From Bradyrhizobium sp. 186 (GTDB taxonomy: Bacteria > Pseudomonadota > Alphaproteobacteria > Rhizobiales > Xanthobacteraceae): a stretch of DNA of 64,000 nt. The position numbers and the translations under genes were made by a program. Below are positions 34,058 to 42,680 of this stretch, piece by piece; the first letter of the stretch is position 1; each line of letters begins with the position of its first letter. The stretch spans positions 248,001 to 312,000 of the forward strand of contig NZ_CP082165.1 of NCBI RefSeq assembly GCF_023101685.1, read 5' to 3'. A model generated the notes under the pieces. It did no database searches and was not told the origin of the DNA. It saw nothing but the letters and a program-made list of their open reading frames with translations.

Positions 34058-34627
34058 ATGGATCCTGCTGCATTCTCGGCTCTGGTCGAACAGTGCGCGC
34101 CGACGCCGAACCTCGTGCGGCCGCTGGCCGCGATTGTGCGGCAAGCGAGCTCGTTCGAGCCGCTGCTGATCACAATTCAGGGGCGGAAACCGATTCCGAT
34201 TCAAGCAAATGACCGTGACGAAGCGATCCAGCTCACGACGGAGGCCATCGCCACCGGCCAGCCGGTCCGTACCGGTCTCGCTCAACTTAATGCCGAGGAA
34301 ACCAAGCAGGCCGGGTTGACGGCTACCACGACCTTCGACGCCTGCAAGCACATTGCGGGCCTTGGCAGGTTATTTGAAGTGCGACTTCAGGCCGCCAACA
34401 TGAGTAGCTCAGACAGCGACCAGGCAATTGCCAGCGTTGTCGCGAGCTTCGCGGCCAAAGCTCCCGGCAGACCGCCCGAAGCCCGTATGCGGCCGACAGC
34501 CTCTTCCGGTGTCGACACTTCCAACGGCGACACACCGCCAATCAACACTCCATCCGTCAGGGAGCGTCCGAATTGGGATGTCTATCGTTCCGGCCTTGGC
34601 ACGTCAGCCTTCGTCTATGAACGATGA
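34058..34627 (+). CDS. virB1: VirB1-like protein with missing catalytic Glu
   Basis: 189 residues. It aligns with the VirB1 transglycosylase domain: LVEQCAPTPNLVRPLAAIV, TGLAQLNAEE (the GLMQ/IN motif) and TTFDACKHIAGL. However, the catalytic VESRFDP motif reads RQASSFEP, with Ala at residue 30 in place of Glu, and there is no N-terminal signal peptide. The protein is probably not an active muramidase and may be a scaffold or a decaying gene. It is placed between luxI and virB2. The C-terminal half is Pro/Ser-rich. Confidence 0.75.
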   Translation: MDPAAFSALVEQCAPTPNLVRPLAAIVRQASSFEPLLITIQGRKPIPIQANDRDEAIQLTTEAIATGQPVRTGLAQLNAEETKQAGLTATTTFDACKHIAGLGRLFEVRLQAANMSSSDSDQAIASVVASFAAKAPGRPPEARMRPTASSGVDTSNGDTPPINTPSVRERPNWDVYRSGLGTSAFVYER

Positions 34628-34701
34628 GGACCTCTCTTTTCGTCTCAACTCAACACCGCGGTCCGGGCTGGTCCGGCTGCACTGCCAATCGGAGCCGTGT
34701 C

Positions 34702-34998
34702 ATGACTTCGCCTCTTAAGCACTCCGCTGCACTCGTGTGCATGGGGGCCGTTCTCAGCATTGCCTTGGTCGAGCCTGCGCTCGCGCAGACCGCGAACATC
34801 GAGGGCGTGCTGCAAAATATCGTCAACATGTTGACTGGAAACGTGGCGCGCCTGCTGGCCACGCTGGCGGTCATCATCGTCGGCATCGCCTGGATGTTCG
34901 GCTATCTCGATCTGCGCAAGGCCGCCTATGTTGTGCTCGGTGTCGCCATCACGTTCGGCGCCTCCGAGGTGGTCTCGACCTTGACTGGAGGTCGTTGA
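34702..34998 (+). CDS. virB2: VirB2 pilin
   Basis: 98-residue TrbC/VirB2 pilin. It has a signal segment (SAALVCMGAVLSIALVEPAL, then AQ as cleavage site), followed by two hydrophobic helices (LLATLAVIIVGIAWMFGYLD and AAYVVLGVAITFGASEVV) joined by a short polar loop, the classical pilin topology. The ATG at 34702 has GGAG 8 bases upstream. Its stop overlaps virB3 (TGATG). Confidence 0.9.
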   Translation: MTSPLKHSAALVCMGAVLSIALVEPALAQTANIEGVLQNIVNMLTGNVARLLATLAVIIVGIAWMFGYLDLRKAAYVVLGVAITFGASEVVSTLTGGR

Positions 34999-35336
34999 TG
35001 ATCGAGGCCGCGCGTCTCACAGAGGACACCTTATTCCTCGCCTGCACACGGCCGGCCATGATTGCCGGCGTCACCATGGAAGCCATGGCGCTCAACGTGA
35101 TGTTTTCCTGCATCCTGTTCCTGGTGGCCGGGAGCATCATCTACGGCCTGGTCGCGATTCCGATCCATGGTCTTTGCCGAATCATCTGCCGGCACGATCC
35201 CAACATGTTCCGGATACTGCTCGCCTGGATCGAAACCCGCGGACGCACGCGCAACGCGTCATTCTGGGGCGGATCGTCCTGCACACCGCTCAAGCTCGTT
35301 CGGCGATATCGAACACGAGACCTTCGTTATGCGTGA
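34998..35336 (+). CDS. virB3: VirB3 inner-membrane protein
   Basis: 112 residues starting MIEAARLTEDTLFLACTRPA. The TRPAMIAGVTMEAMALN segment is characteristic of VirB3, followed by a transmembrane stretch (VMFSCILFLVAGSIIYGLVA) and the HDPNMFRILLAWIETR signature. It overlaps virB2 by one base and virB4 by 8 bases. It anchors VirB4 at the channel base. Confidence 0.9.
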   Translation: MIEAARLTEDTLFLACTRPAMIAGVTMEAMALNVMFSCILFLVAGSIIYGLVAIPIHGLCRIICRHDPNMFRILLAWIETRGRTRNASFWGGSSCTPLKLVRRYRTRDLRYA

Positions 35337-37695
35337 CGCAGCGCTTAAAACCCGAGAGATCGGGCCCGATGTCTACCTGCCGTTCGGCCGGCATGTCACC
35401 GATACGGTGATTAGTCTTACGACACGGGCCCTGCTCACGGTGATCCGTCTCGACGGCACCTCATTCGAGACCGCCGAGACGGCGGATCTGAACGACCTTC
35501 ACGCCAAGCTGAACCTCACCCTGCGCAATGTTGCGGATCCGCGGCTGGCGCTCTGGACCCATCTGGTTCGGCGCCGGACGTCAGACTATCCGGACGGTTC
35601 GTTCCGATCCACATTTGCAGCCGCGCTCGACGCCCAATATCGCGACCGACTTCGCAAGACAGCGCTGTTTCGTAATGATCTCTATCTGACGCTGGTTTGG
35701 CATCCCGGTCGCGCCCCCGCCGACGCTGCGGCCGCGTTCTTCAAACGACTCGGCTGGAGCGCGGCGCGCTCCCTCGAGGTCGACAGCGATGCCTTGAAGC
35801 GGCTCAACGATGCCAGGCGCGATATGGTCGCAGCATTGGAGCGTTACGGCGCACACGCCCTCGGATTGGTCGAGCGCAACGGCATCACCTTCTCAGAACC
35901 GATGGAGTTGCTCCATACCGTCGCGTCCGGCGAGCGGATGCCCATGCCATTGCCTCAAGGCCCGATCGGTCCCGCGCTCTATTCAAACCGTGTCATCTTC
36001 GGGCGTGAAGCGATCGAACTCCGAGGCGCGGGCGGATCGCGCTTCGCGGGTATGTTCGGACTCAAGGAATATCCGGCGTCCACCAGGCCTGGCCTGTTGA
36101 ACGCGCTGCTTTCCGCGCCTTTCGAGATTATCCTCACGCAATCCTTCGCGTTTTTGTCGAAAGCCGACGCCAAGACGGTCCTGACGCGTAAGCAGAACCA
36201 ACTGGTTTCGGCTCAGGATCCGGCGGCCTCGCAGATCGACGAACTCGCTGACGCGCTCGACGATCTCGAATCCAACAGGTTCGCGCTTGGAGACCATCAT
36301 CTCTCGCTGCTGATCTACGCCGAGACGCCTTCGCAGCTACAGGATCATATGAGCGTGGCGCGGCGCGTTCTGGCCGATGCGGGCGCCGTGGTGGCGCGCG
36401 AAGATCTCGGCCTTGAAGCTGCCTATTGGGCCCAGCTTCCCGGGCTGTTCAAATATCGGGCACGAACTGGGGCGATCAGCTCACGCAATTTCGCGGCATT
36501 CTCCCCTTTCCACACCTATCCTACCGGGAGGCCTGCCGGCAACCATTGGGGACCGGCGATTGCGATGCTCAAGACCGCATCCGGTTCGCCGTTTTACTTC
36601 TCGTTCCATCACAGTGACCTCGGCAATACCTTCATCTGTGGACCCTCGGGGTCCGGCAAGACCGTCGTGCAGAACTTCCTGCTGTCGCAGGCCGAGCGGC
36701 TCGGCGCCACTTACGTCTTCTTCGACAAGGACCGTGGCGCCGAGATTTTCGTTCGTGCCGCCGGGGGCACCTATCTAACCCTCCACAACGGCGTTGGGAC
36801 TGGCTGCGCGCCGCTCAAGGCGCTGGAGCTGAATCCGGGCAATCTTTCTTTCCTGGGTGAACTCGTCCGAAAGCTTGTCACGCCAGAAAACCGCCCGCTG
36901 ACCGTGACCGAGGAAGAGCGGATCGATTCCGGATTGCGAGCGCTTGGTCACCTGCGGCAGGCGGAGCGCTCGTTCGGGGCGCTGCGGGCTTTTCTGGGCC
37001 AGCAGGATCGCGAAGGGATCGGTGCACGTTTGGAGCGATGGTGCCGGGGCGCTCCTTTCGGCTGGGTGCTGGATGGCGAGCAGGATGCCATCGGGTTGGA
37101 GGCCCGGTTCATTGGCTTCGACATGACCGATCTGCTGGATCATCCGGCCGTTCGCACGCCGCTGATGATGTATCTGTTCCACCGCGTAGAGCGCCTGATC
37201 GACGGCCGACGCCTGATCATCGACATCGATGAGTTCTGGAAGGCGCTCGGAGACGAGGCATTTCGTGATCTCGCCAACAACAAGCTGAAAACCATCCGCA
37301 AACAGAACGGTGTCATGGTGTTCGGCACGCAGTCGCCTCGGGACGCGCTGGCCTCCCCGATCGCACATACCATTGTCGAGCAATGCCCGACCCAGATTTT
37401 TCTGCCGAACGCGCGAGGAACGCGCCCGGACTATGTTGACGGCTTCCATCTGACCGACACTGAATTCCGCCTGATCAAGGAGGAGCTCGCGCCCGAAAGC
37501 CGGCGATTCCTCGTCAAGCAAGGCCACAACTCGGTGGTGGCGGAGCTTGACCTCGGCGGCTTCGACGATGCGCTCGCCGTCTTGTCGGGACGGACGGAAA
37601 CGGTCGAACTGCTCGACCGCATTCGGGCAGAGGTCGGCGACGATCCGGCCCGATGGCTGCCGGTATTTCACGCGGAACGGAGGACAATCCGATGA
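35329..37695 (+). CDS. virB4: VirB4 ATPase
   Basis: 788-residue ATPase that powers pilus assembly and DNA transfer. The N-terminal CagE/TrbE/VirB domain is recognisable. Walker A is FICGPSGSGKTVVQNFL at about residue 438, Walker B is LIIDIDEFWKAL, and the MVFGTQSPRDAL motif follows. The ATG at 35329 lies within the end of virB3. The open frame continues 54 codons upstream, but that part is virB3 read in another frame. Full length and intact. Confidence 0.93.
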   Translation: MRDAALKTREIGPDVYLPFGRHVTDTVISLTTRALLTVIRLDGTSFETAETADLNDLHAKLNLTLRNVADPRLALWTHLVRRRTSDYPDGSFRSTFAAALDAQYRDRLRKTALFRNDLYLTLVWHPGRAPADAAAAFFKRLGWSAARSLEVDSDALKRLNDARRDMVAALERYGAHALGLVERNGITFSEPMELLHTVASGERMPMPLPQGPIGPALYSNRVIFGREAIELRGAGGSRFAGMFGLKEYPASTRPGLLNALLSAPFEIILTQSFAFLSKADAKTVLTRKQNQLVSAQDPAASQIDELADALDDLESNRFALGDHHLSLLIYAETPSQLQDHMSVARRVLADAGAVVAREDLGLEAAYWAQLPGLFKYRARTGAISSRNFAAFSPFHTYPTGRPAGNHWGPAIAMLKTASGSPFYFSFHHSDLGNTFICGPSGSGKTVVQNFLLSQAERLGATYVFFDKDRGAEIFVRAAGGTYLTLHNGVGTGCAPLKALELNPGNLSFLGELVRKLVTPENRPLTVTEEERIDSGLRALGHLRQAERSFGALRAFLGQQDREGIGARLERWCRGAPFGWVLDGEQDAIGLEARFIGFDMTDLLDHPAVRTPLMMYLFHRVERLIDGRRLIIDIDEFWKALGDEAFRDLANNKLKTIRKQNGVMVFGTQSPRDALASPIAHTIVEQCPTQIFLPNARGTRPDYVDGFHLTDTEFRLIKEELAPESRRFLVKQGHNSVVAELDLGGFDDALAVLSGRTETVELLDRIRAEVGDDPARWLPVFHAERRTIR

Positions 37696-38414
37696 CGGTT
37701 CAACGTATCCCGACGATTCTCACGTCCGTCTCAGTCCTGATCCTCCTGATGGCATCGTCTGCGGAAGCGGAGATTGTGTTCGATCCCAGCGTCTATGCGC
37801 GCCAATTCGAGCAACTGACGGAGCTGAAGAAGCAGGTCGATACCCTGACGTCCCAGCTCAGGGTGGCGCAGGATCAATTGAACCAGGCCAAGCAGCTCTA
37901 TGACAGTTTCAACAAGCGGACCAACGCCAACGACATCGGCGCGCTCCTAAACACGCCGCAGTTCCGGAAAGTCTTGCCCCAACAATTCTCTGACATCGAA
38001 CGTCTCGTTGCGGGGCAGGGCGGCGGCAACTTCGCCGATGCGATGAACCATTATCTTTCGCAGAACCGCGCGTATGCCGGCAACAGCGGCAATTCGTATT
38101 ACCAGAGCGAGCTCGACCGGATCGCGCGGCAGACCGGCGCCAAGCACTCCATGGGCCAGGCGGTCTACGACACGGCCTCGCAGCGTATCGATGCACTCGA
38201 GGAATTGAGAATGCGCATCAGCTCGGCGACCGACGCCAAGGAGACTCTCGATCTTTCGGCGCGGCTGCAAGCCGAACAGGCGCTGCTGCAGAACGATGTG
38301 CTCCGGATGCAGGGGCTGGCGATGATCCAGCAGGCCCGAATGGACATGGACGGACAACGAGAGCGCGAGAAGCGGCACCAATTGGTCGACGAAATGAAGG
38401 CGGCGCTGCAATGA
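37692..38414 (+). CDS. virB5: VirB5 minor pilin
   Basis: 240 residues with a signal peptide (TSVSVLILLMASSAEAE). A long helical body has VYARQFEQLTELKKQVDTL and several coiled stretches, as in VirB5/TraC pilus-tip proteins. It starts in ATGA overlap with virB4 and ends in ATGA overlap with the EexN gene. Confidence 0.87.
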   Translation: MTVQRIPTILTSVSVLILLMASSAEAEIVFDPSVYARQFEQLTELKKQVDTLTSQLRVAQDQLNQAKQLYDSFNKRTNANDIGALLNTPQFRKVLPQQFSDIERLVAGQGGGNFADAMNHYLSQNRAYAGNSGNSYYQSELDRIARQTGAKHSMGQAVYDTASQRIDALEELRMRISSATDAKETLDLSARLQAEQALLQNDVLRMQGLAMIQQARMDMDGQREREKRHQLVDEMKAALQ

Positions 38415-38656
38415 CAATGAAGGCATCTATTCTGGCGATCGCTGTTGCGGCTGCTCTTACCGGTTGCAACGATACCGACAGCGGTCAGCAGAGGAAGACC
38501 GTCAGCTGGTTCTTTAATCATCGGGACGAGCTTCAGGCAACGCTCAAGGCGTGCCGCGATAACCCAGGCGAACGCGGGAACACGACCGACTGCATCAACG
38601 CCAACGAAGCCCGCAAGAAGATCACCGTCCAAGAGATGAAAGACGCTCTGAAGTAA
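38411..38656 (+). CDS. eexN: EexN-type entry-exclusion lipoprotein
   Basis: 81-residue lipoprotein: signal and lipobox AVAAALTGC, then VSWFFNHRDELQATLKACRD and NPGERGNTTDCINANEARKK. The W-F-x-HR...L-x2-C-x3-P pattern is the EexN signature. It should block redundant transfer into cells that already hold the element. It is placed between virB5 and virB6, where other rhizobial systems also carry small lipoproteins. Confidence 0.82.
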   Translation: MTMKASILAIAVAAALTGCNDTDSGQQRKTVSWFFNHRDELQATLKACRDNPGERGNTTDCINANEARKKITVQEMKDALK

Positions 38657-38667
38657 GGATCGCCGCG

Positions 38668-39654
38668 ATGGCCATAAACGTCTTTGACAGCTTCCTGAAG
38701 GCGTTCGAGCAGCCGATCACGACATTCGTGTCGACCTCGGCATCAAATCTTGCCTCCTACATTGATGGTCCGCTCCGCACGGCCGTGATGCTCTATGTCA
38801 TCCTCTACGGCTTTGCCGTGATGCGGGGCGCAATTTCCGAACCTATTATGGAGTTTGCCTGGCGGGCGATGCGGATCGTGGTCGTGGTTATGCTCGCGAC
38901 CAATTCAAGCGCGTTCCAGCAATACGTCACGGGCCTGTTCTTTGATTCCTTGCCGAGGGAGATCGGCAATGCGTTAGCGGGCTCGGGATTGAACACGAAT
39001 TCAGGAGCTCCTTTCGATCAGCTTCTGTCCAAGGGAATCGACGTCGCCAATAAGATCTACGATCAAGCGGGAATAACCGACGTGGCTCCGGCACTGATTG
39101 CCGCCATTCTCCTGATCTTTGTGGCGGTCGGCTCCTTCTTGCAGTTTGCCATCCTGCTCTATGCCAAGGTTGGTCTTGGCGTCGTGATCGCGCTTGGGCC
39201 GCTCTTCATTGCACTTGGATTATTTGAGGCCACGCGGCCCTTTACGGAAGCTTGGCTTCGGCAGGTCGCGAATTTCGTGATCCTGCTGGTGCTGGTGGTG
39301 GCACTGGTCGGGCTGATGTTGACGACCGTTAGCGGCTTCATCGACAGGTTCGCGGCAAACGCCGGCACGGCCGGCGAGATGGTGGTGGCCGCGGTCGCCA
39401 TCAGCGCGGTGCTCGGTCTGTCCGGATACATCGCGCTTCAACTGCCGATCATCGCAGGCGGTCTCGCCGGGGGTGGCGCTTCGCTCGCAAGCCGGCTGGT
39501 CACGAGCCCAATGATTGCCAACGCGACGGCCGCAGCCGGCGGCGCTTATGCCGGAGCCCGCTGGTCAGCCAGCCGCGGTCTCGCCGCCATAAGAGCCAGC
39601 CGCCAGGGCGGCAGCATGCGACGCACCCGATCGGCGGGGACCACAGCGGCGTAG
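38668..39654 (+). CDS. virB6: VirB6 polytopic channel protein
   Basis: 328 residues with at least five hydrophobic segments, including AVMLYVILYGFAVMRGAI, ALIAAILLIFVAVGSFLQFA and FVILLVLVVALVGLMLTTV. The stretch AKVGLGVVIALGPLFIALGL followed by FEATRPFTEAW is the TrbL/VirB6 signature. It has a purine-rich leader 11 bases after eexN. It forms part of the inner-membrane channel. Confidence 0.9.
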   Translation: MAINVFDSFLKAFEQPITTFVSTSASNLASYIDGPLRTAVMLYVILYGFAVMRGAISEPIMEFAWRAMRIVVVVMLATNSSAFQQYVTGLFFDSLPREIGNALAGSGLNTNSGAPFDQLLSKGIDVANKIYDQAGITDVAPALIAAILLIFVAVGSFLQFAILLYAKVGLGVVIALGPLFIALGLFEATRPFTEAWLRQVANFVILLVLVVALVGLMLTTVSGFIDRFAANAGTAGEMVVAAVAISAVLGLSGYIALQLPIIAGGLAGGGASLASRLVTSPMIANATAAAGGAYAGARWSASRGLAAIRASRQGGSMRRTRSAGTTAA

Positions 39655-39702
39655 GCAATCATCGATGGCAACAGGCGACAGACAAACAGGGGCATCAGAA
39701 CG

Positions 39703-40002
39703 ATGTGGCGTCGACTATTCATCATCTGCGTGATCGCATGGCAGCTTGGCGGCTGCGCGATCTGGTCAAAGGGGCCGCCGTCATGTGATGGCCTGGCTCG
39801 CCGACCGCTCAATCGCTCGCTATGGGATTGGGAAACCGGCACGCCACTGGCAGCACCGGAGGCGCCTATACCGCCGTCCGCGCCAGCACCGGTCATCCGC
39901 AAAGGCGAGACCAGCCCGGCAGCGCCCTCCAGGCAACTCGCTGCATCTGGCCACCAGGCCGACATTGCAGCCTCTTACCGCGCTTGCGGCAAGGAGGCGT
40001 GA
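39703..40002 (+). CDS. virB7: VirB7-like lipoprotein
   Basis: 99 residues: short signal with lipobox (FIICVIAWQLGGC), then IWSKGPPSCDGLARRPLNRS and a Pro/Ala-rich tail. Position between virB6 and virB8 and the lipobox make it the VirB7 equivalent, which stabilises VirB9 at the outer membrane. Sequence identity to VirB7 is weak, as usual for this protein. Confidence 0.72.
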   Translation: MWRRLFIICVIAWQLGGCAIWSKGPPSCDGLARRPLNRSLWDWETGTPLAAPEAPIPPSAPAPVIRKGETSPAAPSRQLAASGHQADIAASYRACGKEA

Positions 40003-40003
40003 G

Positions 40004-40675
40004 ATGGTCGGACATGATGACCTGAAAACCTACTTCGACAATGCGCGTCGATGGGAGCAGGATCTGCTGCTATCGGCCCATCGCTCGCGAAGAACGGCAT
40101 GGGTGATTGCCGCGGTTGCTTGCGTATTGGCGGTTGCCTCACTCAGTGCGGTCGCAGCGCTTGCGCCGCTGAAGACGGTCGAGCCGTTCGTTATCCGGGT
40201 CGATAACGCGACCGGGATTGTGGATACCGTCTCCGCCCTCACTTCGACGCCGGCGCGGTATGATGAAGCCGTCACCAAATATTTTCTCGGACGCTACGTT
40301 CGCGCGCGTGAAGGTTACAGCTATCCGGAGGCCGAAACCAACTTCCGCACCATTTCCTTGCTTTCGGGGCAGGGTGAACAAGCCCGGTTCGCGGCCTGGT
40401 ATCGCGGCTCCAATCCCGAAAGCCCGCAAGTCGTTCAAGGCCGCTTCGGGGTCGCGACGGTTCGGATCAAGGCGATCTCGCTCCTGGCCGACAATGTCGC
40501 GTCCGTGCGTTTCATGAAAGAGAGCCGCAAGGGCGAGGAAACCCGCATTACTCATTGGGTCTCGACCCTGACGTTTTCCTATGCCAACGCGCCAATGTCC
40601 TCTGCCGACCGTCTCATCAATCCGCTCGGCTTCCTGGTTTCGGAATACCGCGCCGATCCGGAGGTCGTGCCATGA
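40004..40675 (+). CDS. virB8: VirB8 assembly factor
   Basis: 223 residues: N-terminal cytoplasmic part, one membrane helix (AWVIAAVACVLAVASLSAVA), then a periplasmic NTF2-like domain (LKTVEPFVIRVDNATGIVD; KYFLGRYVRAREGYSYPEAE). AAGGAGG lies 6 bases before the ATG at 40004. Its stop overlaps virB9 (ATGA). Confidence 0.92.
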   Translation: MVGHDDLKTYFDNARRWEQDLLLSAHRSRRTAWVIAAVACVLAVASLSAVAALAPLKTVEPFVIRVDNATGIVDTVSALTSTPARYDEAVTKYFLGRYVRAREGYSYPEAETNFRTISLLSGQGEQARFAAWYRGSNPESPQVVQGRFGVATVRIKAISLLADNVASVRFMKESRKGEETRITHWVSTLTFSYANAPMSSADRLINPLGFLVSEYRADPEVVP

Positions 40676-41523
40676 GACGTTTGGTCCTCTTGATGACCTT
40701 CGCCCTGGGATTCGCGGGGCCGGTTCTGGCGTTGCAACAGCCCTCACCGGGTCAACATGATGCCCGTGTGCGAACCGTGACCTACAATCCGGCCAACGTC
40801 GTCCGGGTCAACGGCGTGATTCGGGCATCGACCCAGATTCTGTTCGCCGATGATGAAGAGGTCGCGCATGTCGCGATCGGCGACGCGATTGCATGGGAGG
40901 TCGCACCGGCAGGCTCGATTCTGTTCCTCAAGCCGCGGGAAAAACATCCACCAACCAACCTGCAGGTCGTCACCACCCGCCCTGACGGGCGCAAGCGATC
41001 GTATCAGTTCGAGTTGTCGATCGCCGAGACGACGCTGGCGGACAGCTACTTCGTCGTCCGCTTCGCCTATCCCGGCGACGAGATCGAGCGCCGGCGCGCT
41101 GAGGCGGCGGCCCGCGGCGCCGAGCGGGAAGGCGCGCTGATCGAGCAGACCTTCGATCTGCATCATGCCTATGGCGCGCGCAACTGGCGCTTTTCAGCGC
41201 AGGGCTCAGTCGACCTCGAACCGGAAGCCGTTTTCGACGACGGCAAGGAGACCACGTTCCGCTTCGCGGGCAACCGTGAAATCCCCGCGATCTACCTGAT
41301 CAACTCCGACGGCACGGAAAGCCTGGTGCCCAAGGATGTCCGCGGCGAGCTCGTGGTCGTTCATGCCACAGCCCGCGAGTTTCGGCTGCGCAAAGGCGAC
41401 AACGTGCTCTGCATCTTCAACGAAGCGTTCGACGCTGTGGGGATCAACCCGGGCACCAATACCACAAGCCCGTCGATCGAGCGGCGAGCGAAGAAATCGC
41501 CACCAACCCCAAGGCCACGATAG
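40672..41523 (+). CDS. virB9: VirB9 core-complex protein
   Basis: 283 residues with a signal peptide (LVLLMTFALGFAGPVLA). Typical VirB9 blocks: VRTVTYNPANVVRVNGVI, ILFLKPREKHPPTNLQVV, AYGARNWRFSAQG, and REIPAIYLINSDGTESLVP near the C-terminal VirB7/B10-binding domain. It forms the outer-membrane core with VirB7 and VirB10. Confidence 0.92.
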   Translation: MRRLVLLMTFALGFAGPVLALQQPSPGQHDARVRTVTYNPANVVRVNGVIRASTQILFADDEEVAHVAIGDAIAWEVAPAGSILFLKPREKHPPTNLQVVTTRPDGRKRSYQFELSIAETTLADSYFVVRFAYPGDEIERRRAEAAARGAEREGALIEQTFDLHHAYGARNWRFSAQGSVDLEPEAVFDDGKETTFRFAGNREIPAIYLINSDGTESLVPKDVRGELVVVHATAREFRLRKGDNVLCIFNEAFDAVGINPGTNTTSPSIERRAKKSPPTPRPR

Positions 41524-41534
41524 GCGAGCGCGAC

Positions 41535-42680
41535 ATGACCGAACATCACGATGAGACGATCGCCGGCGACCGTGGCATTACGCCCGTGGGAGGAGGGGAC
41601 AATGGTCGAGCGGCAATGCTCAAACGCGGCTTCGGCGCGCTGGCGCTCACCGCATTTGCCGCTCTGATCATTTGGGGCACCTGGAAAAGCGATAAGCCGG
41701 TCGGCGATTCCGCCCGCAAGCTGGTGATCCGCCAGGCGGCGGCGTTCGAGCCCATCCCGGAGCTACCTCCCGCACCGATCACCACGGCCTCGATTGGAGC
41801 CGCGCCGGTTGCAGCCACGCCAGCAGCTTCCGCGCCCGCTTCCGACCAGCTTCTGGAAAGTGCCCGGCGCGCACCAGTGCTGGCCTATAACCGGCAGATC
41901 TCTGCGGGGCGCACGGCCCACGACAGCGTGACCGGAAGTGTCGTTACCGATCCCTATGGGTTCGGGCGGGGCGAGCCACGCAACGACCTCGCCGACAAGC
42001 TGAGACCAACGCCGATCGAGGGCGTGCGCGCGGCGCGACTTCCTAACCGCAATCTGCTGGTCACCCAGGGCACCTCGATCCCGTGCGTGCTGGAGACGGC
42101 GATGTCCTCGGACGTGGCGGGTTTCGTCTCCTGCGTCGTGGTGCGCGACGTGATGTCGGACTCCGGCAACGTGGTGCTGATGGAAAAGGGCACGCAGGTG
42201 GTCGGTGAATATCGCGGCAATGTGCGACGGGGTTCAAAACGGCTATTCGTGCTGTGGACGCGCGCCAAGACGCCAACCGGCGTCATTGCGGCATTGGCTT
42301 CGCCAGCCACCGACGCGCTGGGCCGCGCCGGCTTCGACGGCGACATTGACACCCATTTCTTTGAACGGTTCGGTTCGGCGCTGCTGCTGTCGATTGTCAA
42401 TGACGCCTCGTCAATTGGACGTCAGCAGCTGCAGGATAGTTCCATCCAGATCAACAACACCACAGGCGCCACCAACACCGCCGCCGGTATCGCTGTTGAG
42501 CAGTCGATCAACATTCCGCCGACGCTGAACAAGAATCAGGGCGAGCTCGTCAATATCTTTGTCGCCCGCGACGTCGATTTCTCCTCGGTCTATCAACTCC
42601 GGCGGACCGAGACCCGCACGCAGATTTTGGACCGCACCATCCCCGGGGGCATCGCGGCCCCGGCCGTGGTGACAAAGTGA
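41535..42680 (+). CDS. virB10: VirB10 core-complex protein
   Basis: 381 residues: cytoplasmic N-terminus, one membrane helix (FGALALTAFAALIIWGTW), a Pro/Ala-rich periplasmic linker and the TrbI-like barrel. The barrel has TQGTSIPCVLETAMSSDVAG, VLMEKGTQVVGEYRGNVRRG, the antenna region GSALLLSIVNDASS, and NKNQGELVNIFVARDVDFS. It bridges inner and outer membranes and senses ATP use. The virB11 start overlaps its stop (GTGA). Confidence 0.93.
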   Translation: MTEHHDETIAGDRGITPVGGGDNGRAAMLKRGFGALALTAFAALIIWGTWKSDKPVGDSARKLVIRQAAAFEPIPELPPAPITTASIGAAPVAATPAASAPASDQLLESARRAPVLAYNRQISAGRTAHDSVTGSVVTDPYGFGRGEPRNDLADKLRPTPIEGVRAARLPNRNLLVTQGTSIPCVLETAMSSDVAGFVSCVVVRDVMSDSGNVVLMEKGTQVVGEYRGNVRRGSKRLFVLWTRAKTPTGVIAALASPATDALGRAGFDGDIDTHFFERFGSALLLSIVNDASSIGRQQLQDSSIQINNTTGATNTAAGIAVEQSINIPPTLNKNQGELVNIFVARDVDFSSVYQLRRTETRTQILDRTIPGGIAAPAVVTK

